Origin: Intoshia linei
Lineage: Eukaryota; Orthonectida; Rhopaluridae
NCBI GenBank assembly: GCA_001642005.1
Contig: LWCA01000135.1
Span: forward strand, 1 to 48,811
Reading direction: 5' to 3'
Length of the DNA: 48,811 nt
In this document: positions 14,501-24,900 of the stretch, piece by piece
Numbering within the stretch: the first letter of the stretch is position 1
How the letters are laid out: each line of letters starts with the position of its first letter
Notes under the pieces: generated by a model
Told to the model about the DNA's origin: nothing
The model's database searches: none
Seen by the model: only the letters and a program-made list of their open reading frames with translations
Translations under genes and position numbers: made by a program

Positions 14501-17500
14501 AGGTAATGCTTTTGATATTGTTTTACTTATTATTAGAATATTTAAATTCTAGGAATCTTCATTTTTTTCATTTTTCAAAATACGGATAATTTATGGTTTT
14601 ATGGTATCTCAGAGCATGGGTTAACTAAGGATGCCAAACCGGTTTTTTGGTGCCAGAAAATTTTTGAATTATTTTACAGCTATATTTTTTAAATTTGAAT
14701 TAAGTTTCCATAATAAAGTTAAATTGTATATATTAAATATGGGTGTATGTTGTATGTATTAAATATTTTAATATGTATATTGATGTCCACTTTTCTTTAT
14801 TATAAAAATCCATTTTGCACGTGGATGCTTTTTTTGATTTTAATAAATATAAAAATGATAATAACAAAGTTGTATTAATTTTAGTAATTCGTTGTTGTAG
14901 TTTTAATTTAAATTTTAAACAAAATATTTCGAAAATGAAAATTTGAGATTTGAGAATTGCGTAGCAATGAAAAAAATTCCGAAGGAATGAATTATATAGA
15001 TTTTCACCCATATTTCTTTATTGAAAATATATAGACGTTCAATGCACATTTTTTTTGAAATTGTAGGATCAATATTTACATTTTTAATTTTTATTTTAAT
15101 CGAAATATTTGAAAAATATTGGTTAATAATATATTAAAAATTATTTTTCACCGAGATGTGTAAATTTCTGGGGTTGAAATTTTGTATTTACATCAACTGG
15201 AATAAGCTCTATCAGAATAATCTTTTTTTTAATTTTCGGACCCTTCATTATTTCACATTTTTTGTTTTAATTAAATAGTTTCGAAATAAAAAAAATGAAT
15301 ACTAAAATGTTTTTTTGACCGTGAAGGCGTTACTTCTTCAGATTGAAATTTTTTTAAATTCTAGGGCTGTTTTCATTAAAAAAAGAAGGGTAATTTGTGG
15401 TTTTGGCTCCTGAAGATATTTATTTTAAATTTAAATTTATGATATTGTTTATGATTTTAAAATCCGTATTAGAGTATATATTTTTTTAAATTATCGAATT
15501 CGTTTGATTTTCAAAAAAATTGGACAATTGTGCTTTTTGACCCGTAAGATATGAGATTGGGGTGTTGAAATTTATCTTAATAACACCCGGAAAAAACTGT
15601 AATAGAAATGTGGACTTTATAAAATTCTAAGACTGGTAGTTATTGAAATAAACGATAACACACACAAAGACAAACAAAGCATATTGTACAAATGTAAATT
15701 GTATATGTAAGGATTTTTATTATTATTATATAATTAGACCCAATGAGTGGTTTAATGCGATTTGCAAAAGACATGTCATATGAACACAGGTAAAAATATA
15801 AATTAAAATGATAAAATGATAAATAGAGTTCATGCAATTTCTTTGGGTCAAGGCCAAGGTCCAATTGCTGAAAAAATAATAAACAGTTCAGCTGAAAATG
15901 GAGATTGGGTATATTTACAAAATTGTCATTTGGCAGCATCTTGGATGATTTCAATGGAAAATTTAATAAAAAATCAATCTGAAAATCCAGAAAATATCAA
16001 TGAAGATTTTAGACTATTTTTAAGTTCCATGCCGAGTCCTTGTTTCCCAATAAGTGTTTTACAAAATGGAGCTAAAGTAACTAACGAACCACCAAAAGGC
16101 ATCAAAGCTAACATGCGAAAAGCTTTTAATGAATTGACTGTCGCCTTCTTTGAAGAAAACGGTAATGATTCACATTCCATCTAAATACTAATTATTAAAA
16201 CCAAAAAGTCAGCATTTGAATAAAAAAAATATATTTAATTTTTTAGCACTTGGATTACCCTGGCGTAAAATTATCAGCTCAATTTGTTTTTTTCATTCAG
16301 TTATCCTGGAAAGAAAAAAGTTTGGTCCAATAGGATGGAATATCAAGGTATTATAATGAAATAGTGTAATCATTACGTATTGGTATTGGCATTCTTTGCG
16401 TACATTAGACCCAGTGACGGGTAAAAGTTGAGCCGATATGCCTCAGGCTTTTCAATCACTTTAAGTTTTTTAATCCCTATAGAAAATATCGAAATTGATT
16501 TCAAACATACGTTTACCAAATACAATGTACTATCAAAATTTTCTCAACTACCCATTCAATTCAACTTGATTACAAATTAAAAATGTGTATGTTTAGTACG
16601 AATTCAACGACAGTGATAGAGAAACGGCTCTACTCAATTTTGAAATGTTTTGCGGTGATTCAATAAAATGGGACGCATTAACCTATATAACTGGAGAAAT
16701 CACATATGGTGGCCGTGTAACCGACTATTGGGATCAAAGATGCTTAACTACAATTTTAACAAATTTTTTCAATAAAAATTGCATAAAGTCCGATTACAAA
16801 TTTTCAAAATCTGGGATTTATTATGGTAAATGCATATAAAAATTAATATACCCTGTATAGCACCAAACGTCGCTACCATTAATGAAAATATAGACTATAT
16901 AGAAAATCTACCTATAACAGACGATCCTGAAATATTTTCAATGCATGATAATGCAAATATTATTTATCAGGTTTTTTTATATCATGCAGTTTTATTTTTA
17001 AAATAAATTCAATTAAAAAAATCTACTAGTTTTGTTAATATTAAAAGGTTTAGATTAGTAATAATTTTATTATAATAATTATTTCATTATATTTTATTTT
17101 TTATATATTCACATTAAAATGTTATATTTCTCTTAAAATTATTAATTATGAATTTAATATATTAGATACAAGAAGCTAATCGTTTACTGAACGCCATCAT
17201 AAGTTTATCACCTCAAATTGGTAGTTCAGTGACAGGCCAATCAAATGAAGAAATTGTATATTCAAAATGCGAAAGTTTTCAAGAAAGAATACCACAATTA
17301 ATTAATAAAGAAACTATACGACCTGAATACTTTAATGTAATTATATAAATTTATGGTATCTGAACCTGTCTGCGATAATCAAAAACCTTTTCACTAAATA
17401 ATTATTATCATTAAATTTGCCATTTCTTTTTTTTTTATTATTTTTTTTACTTTTTAGGCACTATCGGAACTTTTTATGGGAATGACCCGGTGGGGAATAT

Positions 17501-20500
17501 TAATATTCCTATTCATAAATACTGTTATATTACATTGTTAGACCGATGCAAAAGATCGAATTAGTTCAATTACCACTGTGTTGTTACAAGAAACTGATAG
17601 ATATAATAATTTGCTTTCACTGATTCACGTAATATTTATTAATGGGTATATATTTAAAGTATCAATGAATACTGTTCAGTGTCGTCGAAGTCGAAGTGAA
17701 CCCTAAAATTTGCAGTATGTTTTATCATTGATTGAGACATTTTTTAATAATTTGTTTTATTTAAGCTGAGAGCGGTTTTTAAAGGTTAAACTTGAACCAT
17801 ACTTATTACATATTTTCAGATTATAATTTAATTTACATATTAAAATAGTCCATTTTTATATTTAGCCCTATTCCGGTAAGTAGGATTTTTACACGAAACA
17901 CAATTCATTCATCACCTCAAAAATATATTTGATGTAATTCTTTATATTATAATACTAGCTTGACTGTTATGTACTTCGTACCAACAGCATCCTAGCTCTG
18001 CCGAGGGTAAACTTTTTTAATTCTAACAAAAATTAAATTCGATAATATAATCTTATTAACAAGTATATTAACTAAATTAGTAAATTTAAGTGAATTATTC
18101 CCACTTAATTTTATTTTGTTAACATCTGTGTAAACAATTATAAAAAAAATTTTATGATGCCATCTTTTTAATATATTAATACCGGTATTGTCTTTTTCAA
18201 TGTGACGATATATATTCAGTATCTGCTTTCGATGAGTAAAAATTATCAATTTTGTATCAATAATTAACGGAATCAGCACTTTAAAAACATATTTAAGGTG
18301 AATTTTACCAACATTGTAATAAATATAAAAATTAAAATAACAAAGTTCTACTTATAGTATTTCGTTGTTGTAGTATTAGACTAAAATTTAGTACAATGTA
18401 ATTTTAATTTTTTTGAAAATGAGTATTTAAAAATGAAAAATTGCGTAGCAATGAAAAATATTGCGAAGGAATGAATTAAATAAATTTTCACCCATATTTC
18501 TTTATTGGAAATGTATAGACGTTCAATGCACATTTTTTTTGAAATTGTAGGATCAATATTTACATTTTTATTTTTGATTTTTAATTGCATATTTGAAAAA
18601 TAATAGTTGAAAACATATTCAAAATTATTTTTCACCGGAATGCGTAGATTTCTGAGGTTGAAATTTTCTATTTATATCAACTAGAATAAGCTCTATCAGA
18701 ATAATTTTTTTTTTAATTTTCGGACCCTTCATTATTTCACATTTTTTGTTTTAATTAAATAGTTTTGAAATAAAAAAATGAATACTAAACTGTTTTTTTG
18801 ACCGTGTAGGCGTCACTTTGCAAAATTGAAATTTTTTGTGTGTGTTAACAGTATATAACTGTGTCATCTAAAATTATCATGCAATTTTTTTTATAATTTT
18901 AGGGTTGTTTTAATTTTAAAAAAAAGGGTAATCTGAGGTTTCATCGTGAAAATTATTTTTTTTGAGGTTACCATTTATGATAATGTTCGTGATTTTAAAA
19001 TTGTATCAGTGTATATTTTTTTAAATTTTAGGACTCAGTTGATTTTTAAAAAAAGGATAATTGTGATTTTTGATTTTGAAGAACTCAATTTACAAAAATG
19101 AAATTTGTGATAAAACTTCACTTTTAAAAATATACAAAATAAATGTATGTATGTCTGACATACGTACATTTTTAGCTAAATATTTATAAAAAGTAAGGGT
19201 GTCGTCAATGACTACTATTCATAAAATTTCATATTTAATAAGGTTTATTATTATTAACTTAATCTTTTGTAGAAAACATTAGCCGACTTGAAAAAGGCAA
19301 TAAAAGGATTATTAGTGATGGATACTAAATTGTATGATATATTTATGTCATTCATTAACAATAAATTACCTAAACTATGGGCTGATAATGCTTACCCTTC
19401 AATGATGAATTTAAACACGTGGGTTTTTGATCTAATGATGCGTTGCAATTTTATACAAAACTGGATAGATGTTACAATACCAAAGTCGTTTTGGATATCT
19501 GGATTTTTCTATCCACAAGGTAAATGTGTTTTATTTATTAGATTTATAGGTACGCACGATCCGAACCTAAATTTCAAAAATTGCTTTAACACGGTTCAAA
19601 GCATAAATCTAAATTCATCCATAACAGTAATTCACTAACTGATATTTATCTAAGTCATAATATTTTTTCTAGTGATATATATTTTTGATCCTTTATCGTA
19701 TGTTTAAAAATAAACTTTTTCGTATTTTGGTCGTATTCTTCATTAAAAAAACCCTTTTCGTATTTTGGTCTCATTATTCATATAAATTATTTGAAAAAAT
19801 TTTGAATTCACTTACATATCGTAACGTATTGGCTGAAATTTACTGATTTCATGAATACGTATATACGTGTAAACGTAAAAACGAAATTTGCTTATTTATT
19901 ATTACATCTTTGAGGAATTGACGTAATATGGTAAAATATATCAAAAAATAAAATTAAATCATCCTAATTATTAAACAATTAATGTAAAAAACCCTTCTAT
20001 TTTCTGTTGATCAAAAAACCCCTTTCGTAGTTTTCTTAAAAAAATCCATGGAAAATAAAAAATTAAAGTAAAATCTTTTATAAAATGGTGGAATGGATCA
20101 ATTTCGTGAAAATAAATTTACATGTACATGTATTACATTGTACATTGTATATGTAAAATGGATAAATTTCGTGAAATTGAGTTTACTTGTATATGTGGAA
20201 TACATTTCTCAAAGGGTTAAACTACATGACCAAAGTTGGGAAATTATGTTAGAAAAAACCTTATCGTTCATCACTTTTAGATTAAATTGATGTGGTTATT
20301 AATTATAATTAAATTATATTTACTAATACATAATATTTACTAATACATAATATTTAGGATTCCTCACAGCTTTGTTACAAAATTATGGTCGAAAATATTC
20401 ATATCCCATTGATCATTTATCTTTTCATTACAAAATACTCAAAATATATAGAAATCACCGAGATGTATATGAATCATCACTAACTCTCAAATATGGTGAT

Positions 20501-20845
20501 ACTTTGCCGATGGACGAACAAATTGAAGTACCAAATGATGGAGTTTTGATTCATGGTTTATTTATGGATGGTTTCAGATGGAATAACAAAAAAGGTAGAG
20601 TAGAAGATTGTTTAATGGGAGAAATTATATCATCTTTACCTATTGTACATATGGAACCTCGTATGGATTATAAACCTGTAAAAAATGTATACAGAGCTCC
20701 ACTTTACAAAACCTCTGCACGATATGGTGTGCTTACTACCACAGGTCACTCATCAAACTTTGTAGTAGTGATAAATCTCCCAACAAATCACAGTTCAGAT
20801 TATTGGATACTTAAAGGTGCAGCATTGTTGTGTCAAAAAGAATAA
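1141..20845 (+). CDS. DNAH6: Axonemal inner-arm dynein heavy chain, DNAH6-like (3' part, 34 exons)
   Basis: Force-generating AAA+ motor subunit of ciliary or flagellar inner dynein arms. The window holds the C-terminal 2,001 residues; human DNAH6 is about 4,160 residues, so the tail, linker and AAA1-2 lie upstream of the window. Exons: 1141-1298, 1403-1537, 1601-1772, 1825-1988, 2454-2582, 3271-3422, 4233-4383, 4437-4618, 5612-5798, 5851-6005, 6056-6117, 6153-6397, 6455-6564, 6623-6816, 6863-6914, 7212-7449, 7486-7641, 7681-8013, 9936-10108, 11517-11697, 11748-12034, 12931-13057, 13102-13248, 13451-13609, 14364-14502, 15738-15789, 15827-16161, 16247-16347, 16597-16825, 16861-16970, 17166-17336, 17542-17628, 19273-19519, 20358-20845. 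The joined frame is open throughout, in phase at every junction, and ends at TAA 20843-20845. DNAH6 is chosen over other axonemal paralogues because [12 protein letters not shown] is followed by a QDF...FYDR segment and the C-terminus ends GAALLCQ. Exon ends are inferred. Confidence 0.9.
2027..2320 (+). repeat. Rpt-A copy 1 (short, internally deleted)
   Basis: Begins with the family head CTAGCTTGACTGTTATGTA and ends near TAACACACAGACA, with parts of the central region between. Fills most of DNAH6 intron 4 (1989-2453). Confidence 0.6.
2738..3235 (+). repeat. Rpt-A copy 2 with internal triplication
   Basis: Contains family blocks CTGTTTTCATTAAAAAAAG, TTGTGGTTTTGGCCCTGA and CCGGAAAAAACTGTAATTG, ending in an ACACACAGACACACAC tail. 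The ACTCGTTTGATTTTC block occurs three times in tandem (2893-3055), about 55 bp per unit. Fills DNAH6 intron 5. Confidence 0.65.
3271..5798 (+). CDS. DNAH6: DNAH6 exons 6-9: AAA4 module
   Basis: AAA4 nucleotide-binding domain. Exon 6 carries the Walker A loop [11 protein letters not shown]; the usual family form has Q after GK, so a lysine replaces it. Exon 7 carries the Walker B region TVFMFTDSN, and exon 8 the EVPNLFD and ISEGNRE segments. Exon 9 carries [11 protein letters not shown] and CCTIDWF, near-invariant in dynein heavy chains. Introns 5, 6 and 8 (2583-3270, 3423-4232, 4619-5611) are filled with repeats described separately, but the exons are intact. The Walker lysine is present, so nucleotide binding is probably retained. 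Confidence 0.88.
3484..3705 (+). repeat. Rpt-A copy 3 (3' fragment)
   Basis: Holds the ACTCGTTTGATTTTC block, the GGGAGGTTGAAA block and ACACCCGGAAAAAACTG, breaking off after GACTGGTAGTTATT. In DNAH6 intron 6. The rest of that intron (3706-4232) shows only AT-rich sequence. Confidence 0.6.
4640..5065 (+). repeat. Rpt-A copy 4 (diverged)
   Basis: Diverged family blocks TTTTGACCGTGAAGGCGTC, GGTAATTTGTGGTTTT and TTGGGCTAATTGACC in DNAH6 intron 8, just left of the inverted minisatellite. Confidence 0.5.
5118..5560. repeat. Inverted minisatellite in DNAH6 intron 8
   Basis: Units of about 36-46 bp built on TTTGGTTCAAAAAATAATTT plus AAAAACCCC. Left units (about 5218-5312) run one way, with GAACCAAACTTTAAGGG. 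Right units (about 5313-5545), with GGTTCAAA at about 5340, 5370, 5405, 5441, 5477 and 5525, are their reverse complement. Outer arms AGAATGTGTAAAA (near 5175) and TTTTACACATTCT (near 5550) are also inverted. An imperfect TCGTAGAATGT duplication lies at 5140-5185. Confidence 0.75.
5851..7449 (+). CDS. DNAH6: DNAH6 exons 10-16: stalk coiled coil and microtubule-binding head
   Basis: These seven exons encode the antiparallel stalk. Exons 10-12 give coiled-coil 1 (Lys/Glu-rich, ending [13 protein letters not shown]). Exons 13-15 give the microtubule-binding domain ([37 protein letters not shown]). Exon 16 gives coiled-coil 2 ([13 protein letters not shown] to [11 protein letters not shown]). Introns are tiny here: 50 nt (6006-6055), 35 nt (6118-6152), 57 nt, 58 nt and 46 nt, then 297 nt (6915-7211) and 36 nt (7450-7485). 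The exon 16 donor after 7449 was chosen over an earlier GT because only it keeps the frame and gives the family spacing between the conserved W and the next exon. Confidence 0.87.
7486..14502 (+). CDS. DNAH6: DNAH6 exons 17-25: AAA5 and AAA6 modules
   Basis: Exons 17-19 encode AAA5 ([54 protein letters not shown]). Exons 20-21 give the linking helices ([26 protein letters not shown]). Exons 22-25 give AAA6. Exons 22-24 (12931-13057, 13102-13248, 13451-13609) are the most divergent part of the gene; length matches the family but few residues do until [10 protein letters not shown] and SQFIESPP. Exon 24 could run to a later GT at 13636, but ending at 13609 restores both the phase and the family spacing into exon 25. 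Introns 18 (8014-9935), 19 (10109-11516), 21 (12035-12930) and 24 (13610-14363) carry repeats. Confidence 0.85.
8485..9690. repeat. Rpt-A copy 5: two fragments head to head
   Basis: From 8485 a + copy starts with CTAGCTTGACTGTTATGTA and CATCCTAGCTCTACCGAG and reaches GCGTAGCAATGAAAAA at about 9040. From about 9140 the same family continues in reverse (ACCCAAATTACCC, TTCTGATAGAGCTTATTCC, ATTCCCGGTGAAAAATAA). The result is a partial fold-back in DNAH6 intron 18. The intron's left part (8030-8480) holds weaker hAT-like remnants such as GGTCCGTGAAACTTTATTA and GTGTGTCGCCAAACTTTT. Confidence 0.6.
10585..11025. repeat. Long fold-back (about 175-bp arms) in DNAH6 intron 19
   Basis: Left arm about 10585-10763, right arm about 10862-11025, loop about 100 nt. 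The inner part pairs best: GGTAGAACAATAATAAATAT near 10727 against ATATTTATTATTGTTCTACC near 10880, then GGCGTATC against GATACGCT. The outer part pairs GATTATTACTGTTTTTCCTC against the inverse of a TTTTTTCC...AATAATT stretch. A palindromic MITE is likely, though no target duplication was found. The rest of intron 19 shows short GC patches near 10180 and 11430. Confidence 0.72.
12212..12240 (+). mobile_element. hAT terminus remnant
   Basis: CAGGGGTGTCAATTATGCGG followed by CCCGCG is a classic hAT end in animal genomes. Its partner end was not found within DNAH6 intron 21, which otherwise shows only AT-rich sequence. Confidence 0.5.
13711..14323. mobile_element. Possible hAT-like non-autonomous element in DNAH6 intron 24
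   Basis: Left CAGTTCCCAATATACCGC and right GGCACCCTGTTTGATGAACACTG resemble hAT ends, with another CAGTACCCCATTTTATACCG inside. No matching 8-bp flanks were found, so it may be two overlapping remnants. Confidence 0.35.
14555..15720 (+). repeat. Rpt-A copy 6
   Basis: Long copy with GCGTAGCAATGAAAAA, CTCTATCAGAATAATC, TTTGACCGTGAAGGCGTTAC, ACTGGTAGTTATTGAAA and the ACACACAAAGACAAACAAAG tail. Occupies almost all of DNAH6 intron 25 (14503-15737); the family's tail ends only about 20 bp before the exon 26 acceptor. Confidence 0.65.
15738..20845 (+). CDS. DNAH6: DNAH6 exons 26-34: C-terminal domain and stop
   Basis: The C-terminal region shows the diagnostic dynein run: [53 protein letters not shown] (exon 27), KKFGPIGWN (28), [20 protein letters not shown] (29), [13 protein letters not shown] (30), [12 protein letters not shown] (33) and [14 protein letters not shown] to TTGHSSNFV (34). 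An open-looking segment at 17460-17520 was left out: joining exon 31 directly to exon 32 (17336 to 17542) keeps phase and gives exactly the family's residue spacing. The stop TAA at 20843 lies inside an AATAAA hexamer. Introns 25 and 32 contain Rpt-A copies. Confidence 0.88.
17955..19195 (+). repeat. Rpt-A copy 7 (near full length)
   Basis: Starts at ACTAGCTTGACTGTTATGTA with CATCCTAGCTCTGCCGAG and runs through GCGTAGCAATGAAAAA (18430), TCGGACCCTTCATTATTTC, TTTTTTGACCGTGTAGGCGTC to a decayed 3' part. In DNAH6 intron 32. This is the clearest copy of the left end. The left part of the intron (17629-17954) shows nothing recognisable. Confidence 0.65.
20093..20200. repeat. Short direct duplication in DNAH6 intron 33
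   Basis: AATGGATCAATTTCGTGAAA and AATGGATAAATTTCGTGAAA, each followed by a TTTAC..GTA-rich stretch, lie about 63 bp apart. Further left, TTTTCGTATTTTGGTC occurs twice (about 19718 and 19756). The intron shows nothing else. Confidence 0.5.
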
Positions 20846-20846
20846 A
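20841..20846 (+). promoter_or_regulatory. Poly(A) signal overlapping the DNAH6 stop codon
   Basis: AATAAA spans the TAA stop (20843-20845), so the mRNA could carry an extremely short 3' UTR unless a later signal is used. Confidence 0.45.
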
Positions 20847-21358
20847 AAATTAAATTAAATATATTAATATATAAACATATTTCCAAATTTAAACGTAAAG
20901 GAAAAATCTACTTTTATCAAATCTTTATAAAAAAAGTCACGCTTAGAGTTTAAAGAAAATGGATTTTCATGGATAGCGATGGTACATCTTTTAAATTAGT
21001 GTTCATTTTTAGTGATACCCAAACATTTAGAAATTCTTGTTTCATACTTATTTTACCCAAAAATCGAGTTAAGATCTATCCCATCAGTTCAAAATTTGCA
21101 TTAAAAATTTATTTTTTTGTGAAATTTAAGTCTAAAAAATTAAAATTATCTTGCCACTAACAGACCACTCTTAGATGCTAGGATTTAGAAATAATGCCTA
21201 ATTAAAAATAACCACAGCGCATCACCAAAAAGTTAATTTTTGATTGAAAACTTATGCATTCCTAATTTTTCTGAATATTTCACCATTTCGATATTATATT
21301 TATTGATGTGAGTTTAAAATTTCATTACATTTATTTACAAATATAGGAAAGATAATTT
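20847..21358. other. Convergent intergenic region DNAH6 / Nipped-B
   Basis: About 510 bp between two stop codons facing each other. Apart from the Nipped-B poly(A) signal nothing is recognised. A 63-codon + frame at 20969-21160 has no family resemblance. Confidence 0.7.
21330..21335 (-). promoter_or_regulatory. Poly(A) signal of Nipped-B
   Basis: AATAAA on the minus strand about 24 nt past the stop TAA. Confidence 0.45.
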
Positions 21359-21940
21359 TTACATTTCAATTGGCTTAATAAAATTTTTATATGAAATAAC
21401 ATCATTAGGTGGGAGAATGATATTCTTTTGAAAGTTTGTTACAAAATTGATAAACTAAAAATAAATTAACAAAAAAAGGTTATAATAATAAAAATACCTT
21501 TACAATATATTTATCAACAATAGTTTGAGATGCTTTGTTATCTTGGTTAACTTTAGATTTTATCAAATGAGTTATATTTTCAAATGATTTATACTGTTCG
21601 TAACTTGCAAATACCTCCAGTCTATTAGTTTGTGGAAATTTGGTATTGTCCCGATAATTATCATAAAATTGATGACATTTCCTACAATTTAGAATTTAGC
21701 TAAAAAAATCAAATATTACTTATCATTTAACCCAAAGCTATTGAGTAAATACTGCTTTACCAGAAATATAATTAAAATAAACTGGCTGTCTTGAATCAAC
21801 GTAATCATATCATTAATATTGCGTTTACATTTACCTAAAAGTAGAATTTATTAACATTATAATAAAAAAACAAAAAAACCTGATATGTCTTTCAAAAAAA
21901 TAGCATCAGTGTTAAAATCATAAGAATCATCAAAATAACA
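21359..21940 (-). CDS. Nipped-B: Nipped-B 3' exons 6-9 (residues 1373-1523)
   Basis: Four short exons separated by introns of 45, 38 and 43 nt. Exon 6 (21880-21940) is an acidic, Asp/Tyr-rich linker. Exon 7 (21720-21834) contains ILIIFLVKQYLLNSFGLND, matching the NIPBL helix with LLLLMLKQHLKNLCGFSD. Exon 8 (21498-21681) ends SQTIVDKYIVK, matching the SIVKQYLDF segment. Exon 9 (21359-21454) ends NFIKPIEM then TAA. The acidic Ser/Glu tail of vertebrate NIPBL is absent. A poly(A) signal lies about 24 nt past the stop. Phase is kept at each junction. Confidence 0.83.
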
Positions 21941-24900
21941 CTAAATAGTAAAAAATAAGAATATATATTTGACAGTTATATGTAATATTTGTATTTTTTT
22001 ATTTGTAATAATTAGCGGACGATTTTACAATAATTACGTCGAGAACCCCGGATTGTGGTCTCGTATGGTAGGTTCGTTTCTGGATACTTTAGTCAATTTT
22101 TTTATTTATTTTTGTTAAAAACGTACCTTAAATCTCACTTTTTTTGGGTATATTAGTAATAAAACCCTAAAAAAAATAAAATTTTAAAAACCTGCCGTAC
22201 ATATTTTTTCTTCAATCATGCATTTCGGATGAAGGAATAGTTCCGAAACTTATTTTACCAAATAATCTCACTCTTAATCAATAAATCTCACTTTTTTGGT
22301 GTATTATAATAAAATTAACCCTAAAAAATCGCTTGACAATAAAGATTAAAATATACCCCAATAAACTCCTTTATAAAATTTTTTAACCAAAATTACCCTA
22401 AATCAGCATTTTCCAACAGTTTAACTCTTTGCCGTGAATGTTTAAAAATATTTTGACGATATTTTGATTTTGACGGACCACAATAAACTGGTAATGTAAA
22501 ATATACACTGTATATTAAAATTTAACACAGTGGTTCTCAATATGGATCAAATTGCTCCTTGGCAGAGCTTTTTCGAAATATTACATAAAAATTTAATTTT
22601 TATCATTTTGTACATATTTATCCATAACCGAAACTATCATTCTCTAGTCGAGCGTGTCGGTCCCAAATGACGGTGCGCGAATCCGTATATGTCAGTGATG
22701 GCAACACTTTTCAGTTGTGTCAAAAAAAATTTTTGCTGTTTTATTTTTGCCACCACTGGTATAGTTCTTGAAATGATTTACCGCTTCATGGTGAAAAATG
22801 TGTTAGAACCCCTACTCTAACCCACCCAGAATATCAAAAATGGGCATTAAATAATTTCAAACGATACAGAATGTTATATACTACTAGCCAATTCTTTTTC
22901 AGCTTTTTTATATGCTCAATTTGGAAAAAAAAACTCCCATTCAAAGAAAATTTCGTTTGATTCCCCGAAAGAGTCTCGATACGGTAGATTCGGCGCTGGT
23001 ATCGTCGCGTGAACCAATAATGGGCCGAGTCAGAATAATGGCGTAGGCCCTTATATAAATAAAAAAATTTGGTTCCTTTATACATTGATTAATCATTGGT
23101 TGACAAATTTTTTTTTCAATGTAACCATGCAGGAATAAAAATATTTCGCTCCCTAGAAAAAGATTTTTCTAATATTACTTATTCATTTAAAAGTGTATAC
23201 CCCTCATATGATCCCTAATCCCCTCTTCACAACACTTCTATAATACCGGCAAACGGGAAACGCTTCCCTACAATTTGGGGGCCAAAATAACCTAAAAACG
23301 ATAATAATAAAAGTAGAAATCTCTTTAATAATATAAACCTTTCCCATTGTATCGACCATGGTTAAAGACGGAGCATTGCTAAGATTGTCCAATTTAAAAA
23401 GAATGGCAACAACATCTTCAATATAACTAATTTGCAAATAAACAAAAATTTCTAAAACAAAAATTTTGTAATCAACATCTTGAGTATTTTCCAATGTAGA
23501 TGAAATTAAATTAATAACAACTTGTCGAGATTTTTTTGATTTATGAATAGTAAAAAGAGTACTTAAATTTAATCTAGAAATTTCACAGTATTTTACAAAA
23601 GTAGGTACATTATTATTTTCAATCAATAATTTTAATTTGCAAGATATTTGCAATGCACTAGCAATATCGGATGGATTAATATTTGGGTATTTTTTGTAAG
23701 CATCACAAACTAATTTAGTGGATTTAGTACGTGTATTTTCGTCTAAATCTGTAAGCATAGCCAAAAAAAGTGGTAAAACTTTAGAAGGATACACCATACC
23801 AGATATCCAAAGATTTGAAAATATGTCAAAACATTTTTTGCGAATTTCATCATTAGAAGTAATGACGACTTTAGATATGATTGATAAATAAGTTTGTACA
23901 ATTGTTTCAATAACCATTTGATAAGTATCACTACTATAAGATTCCAATTCTTTGCAAATTATGGCTTTTTGTTCAATTTTTTGATTCTTTTTTATACTTG
24001 GCGGAATAATTTTATCCCTTTCTTCAGAGGTACTAGTACAGATAATTAAAATTTCTTTAATATTATCCAACACTGCACAATTGACATCTTGAGAATTTTG
24101 TTCCATAATTTTTACAATTTTTGCACTATTTAGATTATCAATTTCATGAAATGTTAGGCAATTAATGTACAATTTTCGAATGCTTTCTAGATTGAAATGA
24201 TCGATATACCGATTAACGAATCCTCCCAAACCATACAAGGCTATTTTTCGCACATCTACATTGTTCTGTTGACTGCACAAAAGCATTAAATTATCAAACA
24301 CCATTTTTTTCAAAAGACTAGTTTTAACATTTGAAGATATGTCTTGTAAATCAAAATGTTTAGTAAGTAACCCCAAGGTATACACGGATCGCATTAATTC
24401 TGTTTTTATGTTGTCTGACAAACCGTTTAAATCTGATTTAGAATACCTTACCACCACATTAAAACACTTTTTGAAAATTTTTTCTATAGCCGAATAGTCT
24501 TTCGACATGTAACGGACCACTTGCCCTAAGCATTCAATGCTACTAATCAGAACACATTTCCCACGTGAAAAACTCAATTTCACCAAATCATGGAGCAAAT
24601 GATGCACAAAGCAAGAATTGGGATGTTCAATAAAAGGTACAACGTTCTGGATAATTTTAATGACATTATAAACAGTAATCGTTCCCAAATTATCACCAAA
24701 TCGAATTTTCATAAAGGATTGAAAGTAGTCTAAATGTTCTACAAACCAAACTGGCATTAATTGAGACATAATGTTGAGAATAGCAAACGTTACAGGTAAT
24801 TTTCGTATCAAGTTTACGAAATTGGGTTCCAATTTGCTCATATCTACAAAATTCATATTGTCTTTGGGTATATTAAATATCTTGACAACAATTTCGTCAA

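Noticed and set aside
17460-17541. Extra DNAH6 exon (ALSELFMG...) between exons 31 and 32
   Set aside because: No in-phase donor exists, and skipping it gives exactly the residue spacing of the family.
22834-23085. 83-codon minus frame between Nipped-B exons 5 and 6
   Set aside because: The exon 5 to exon 6 junction is already in phase and no NIPBL similarity is present; treated as intronic.
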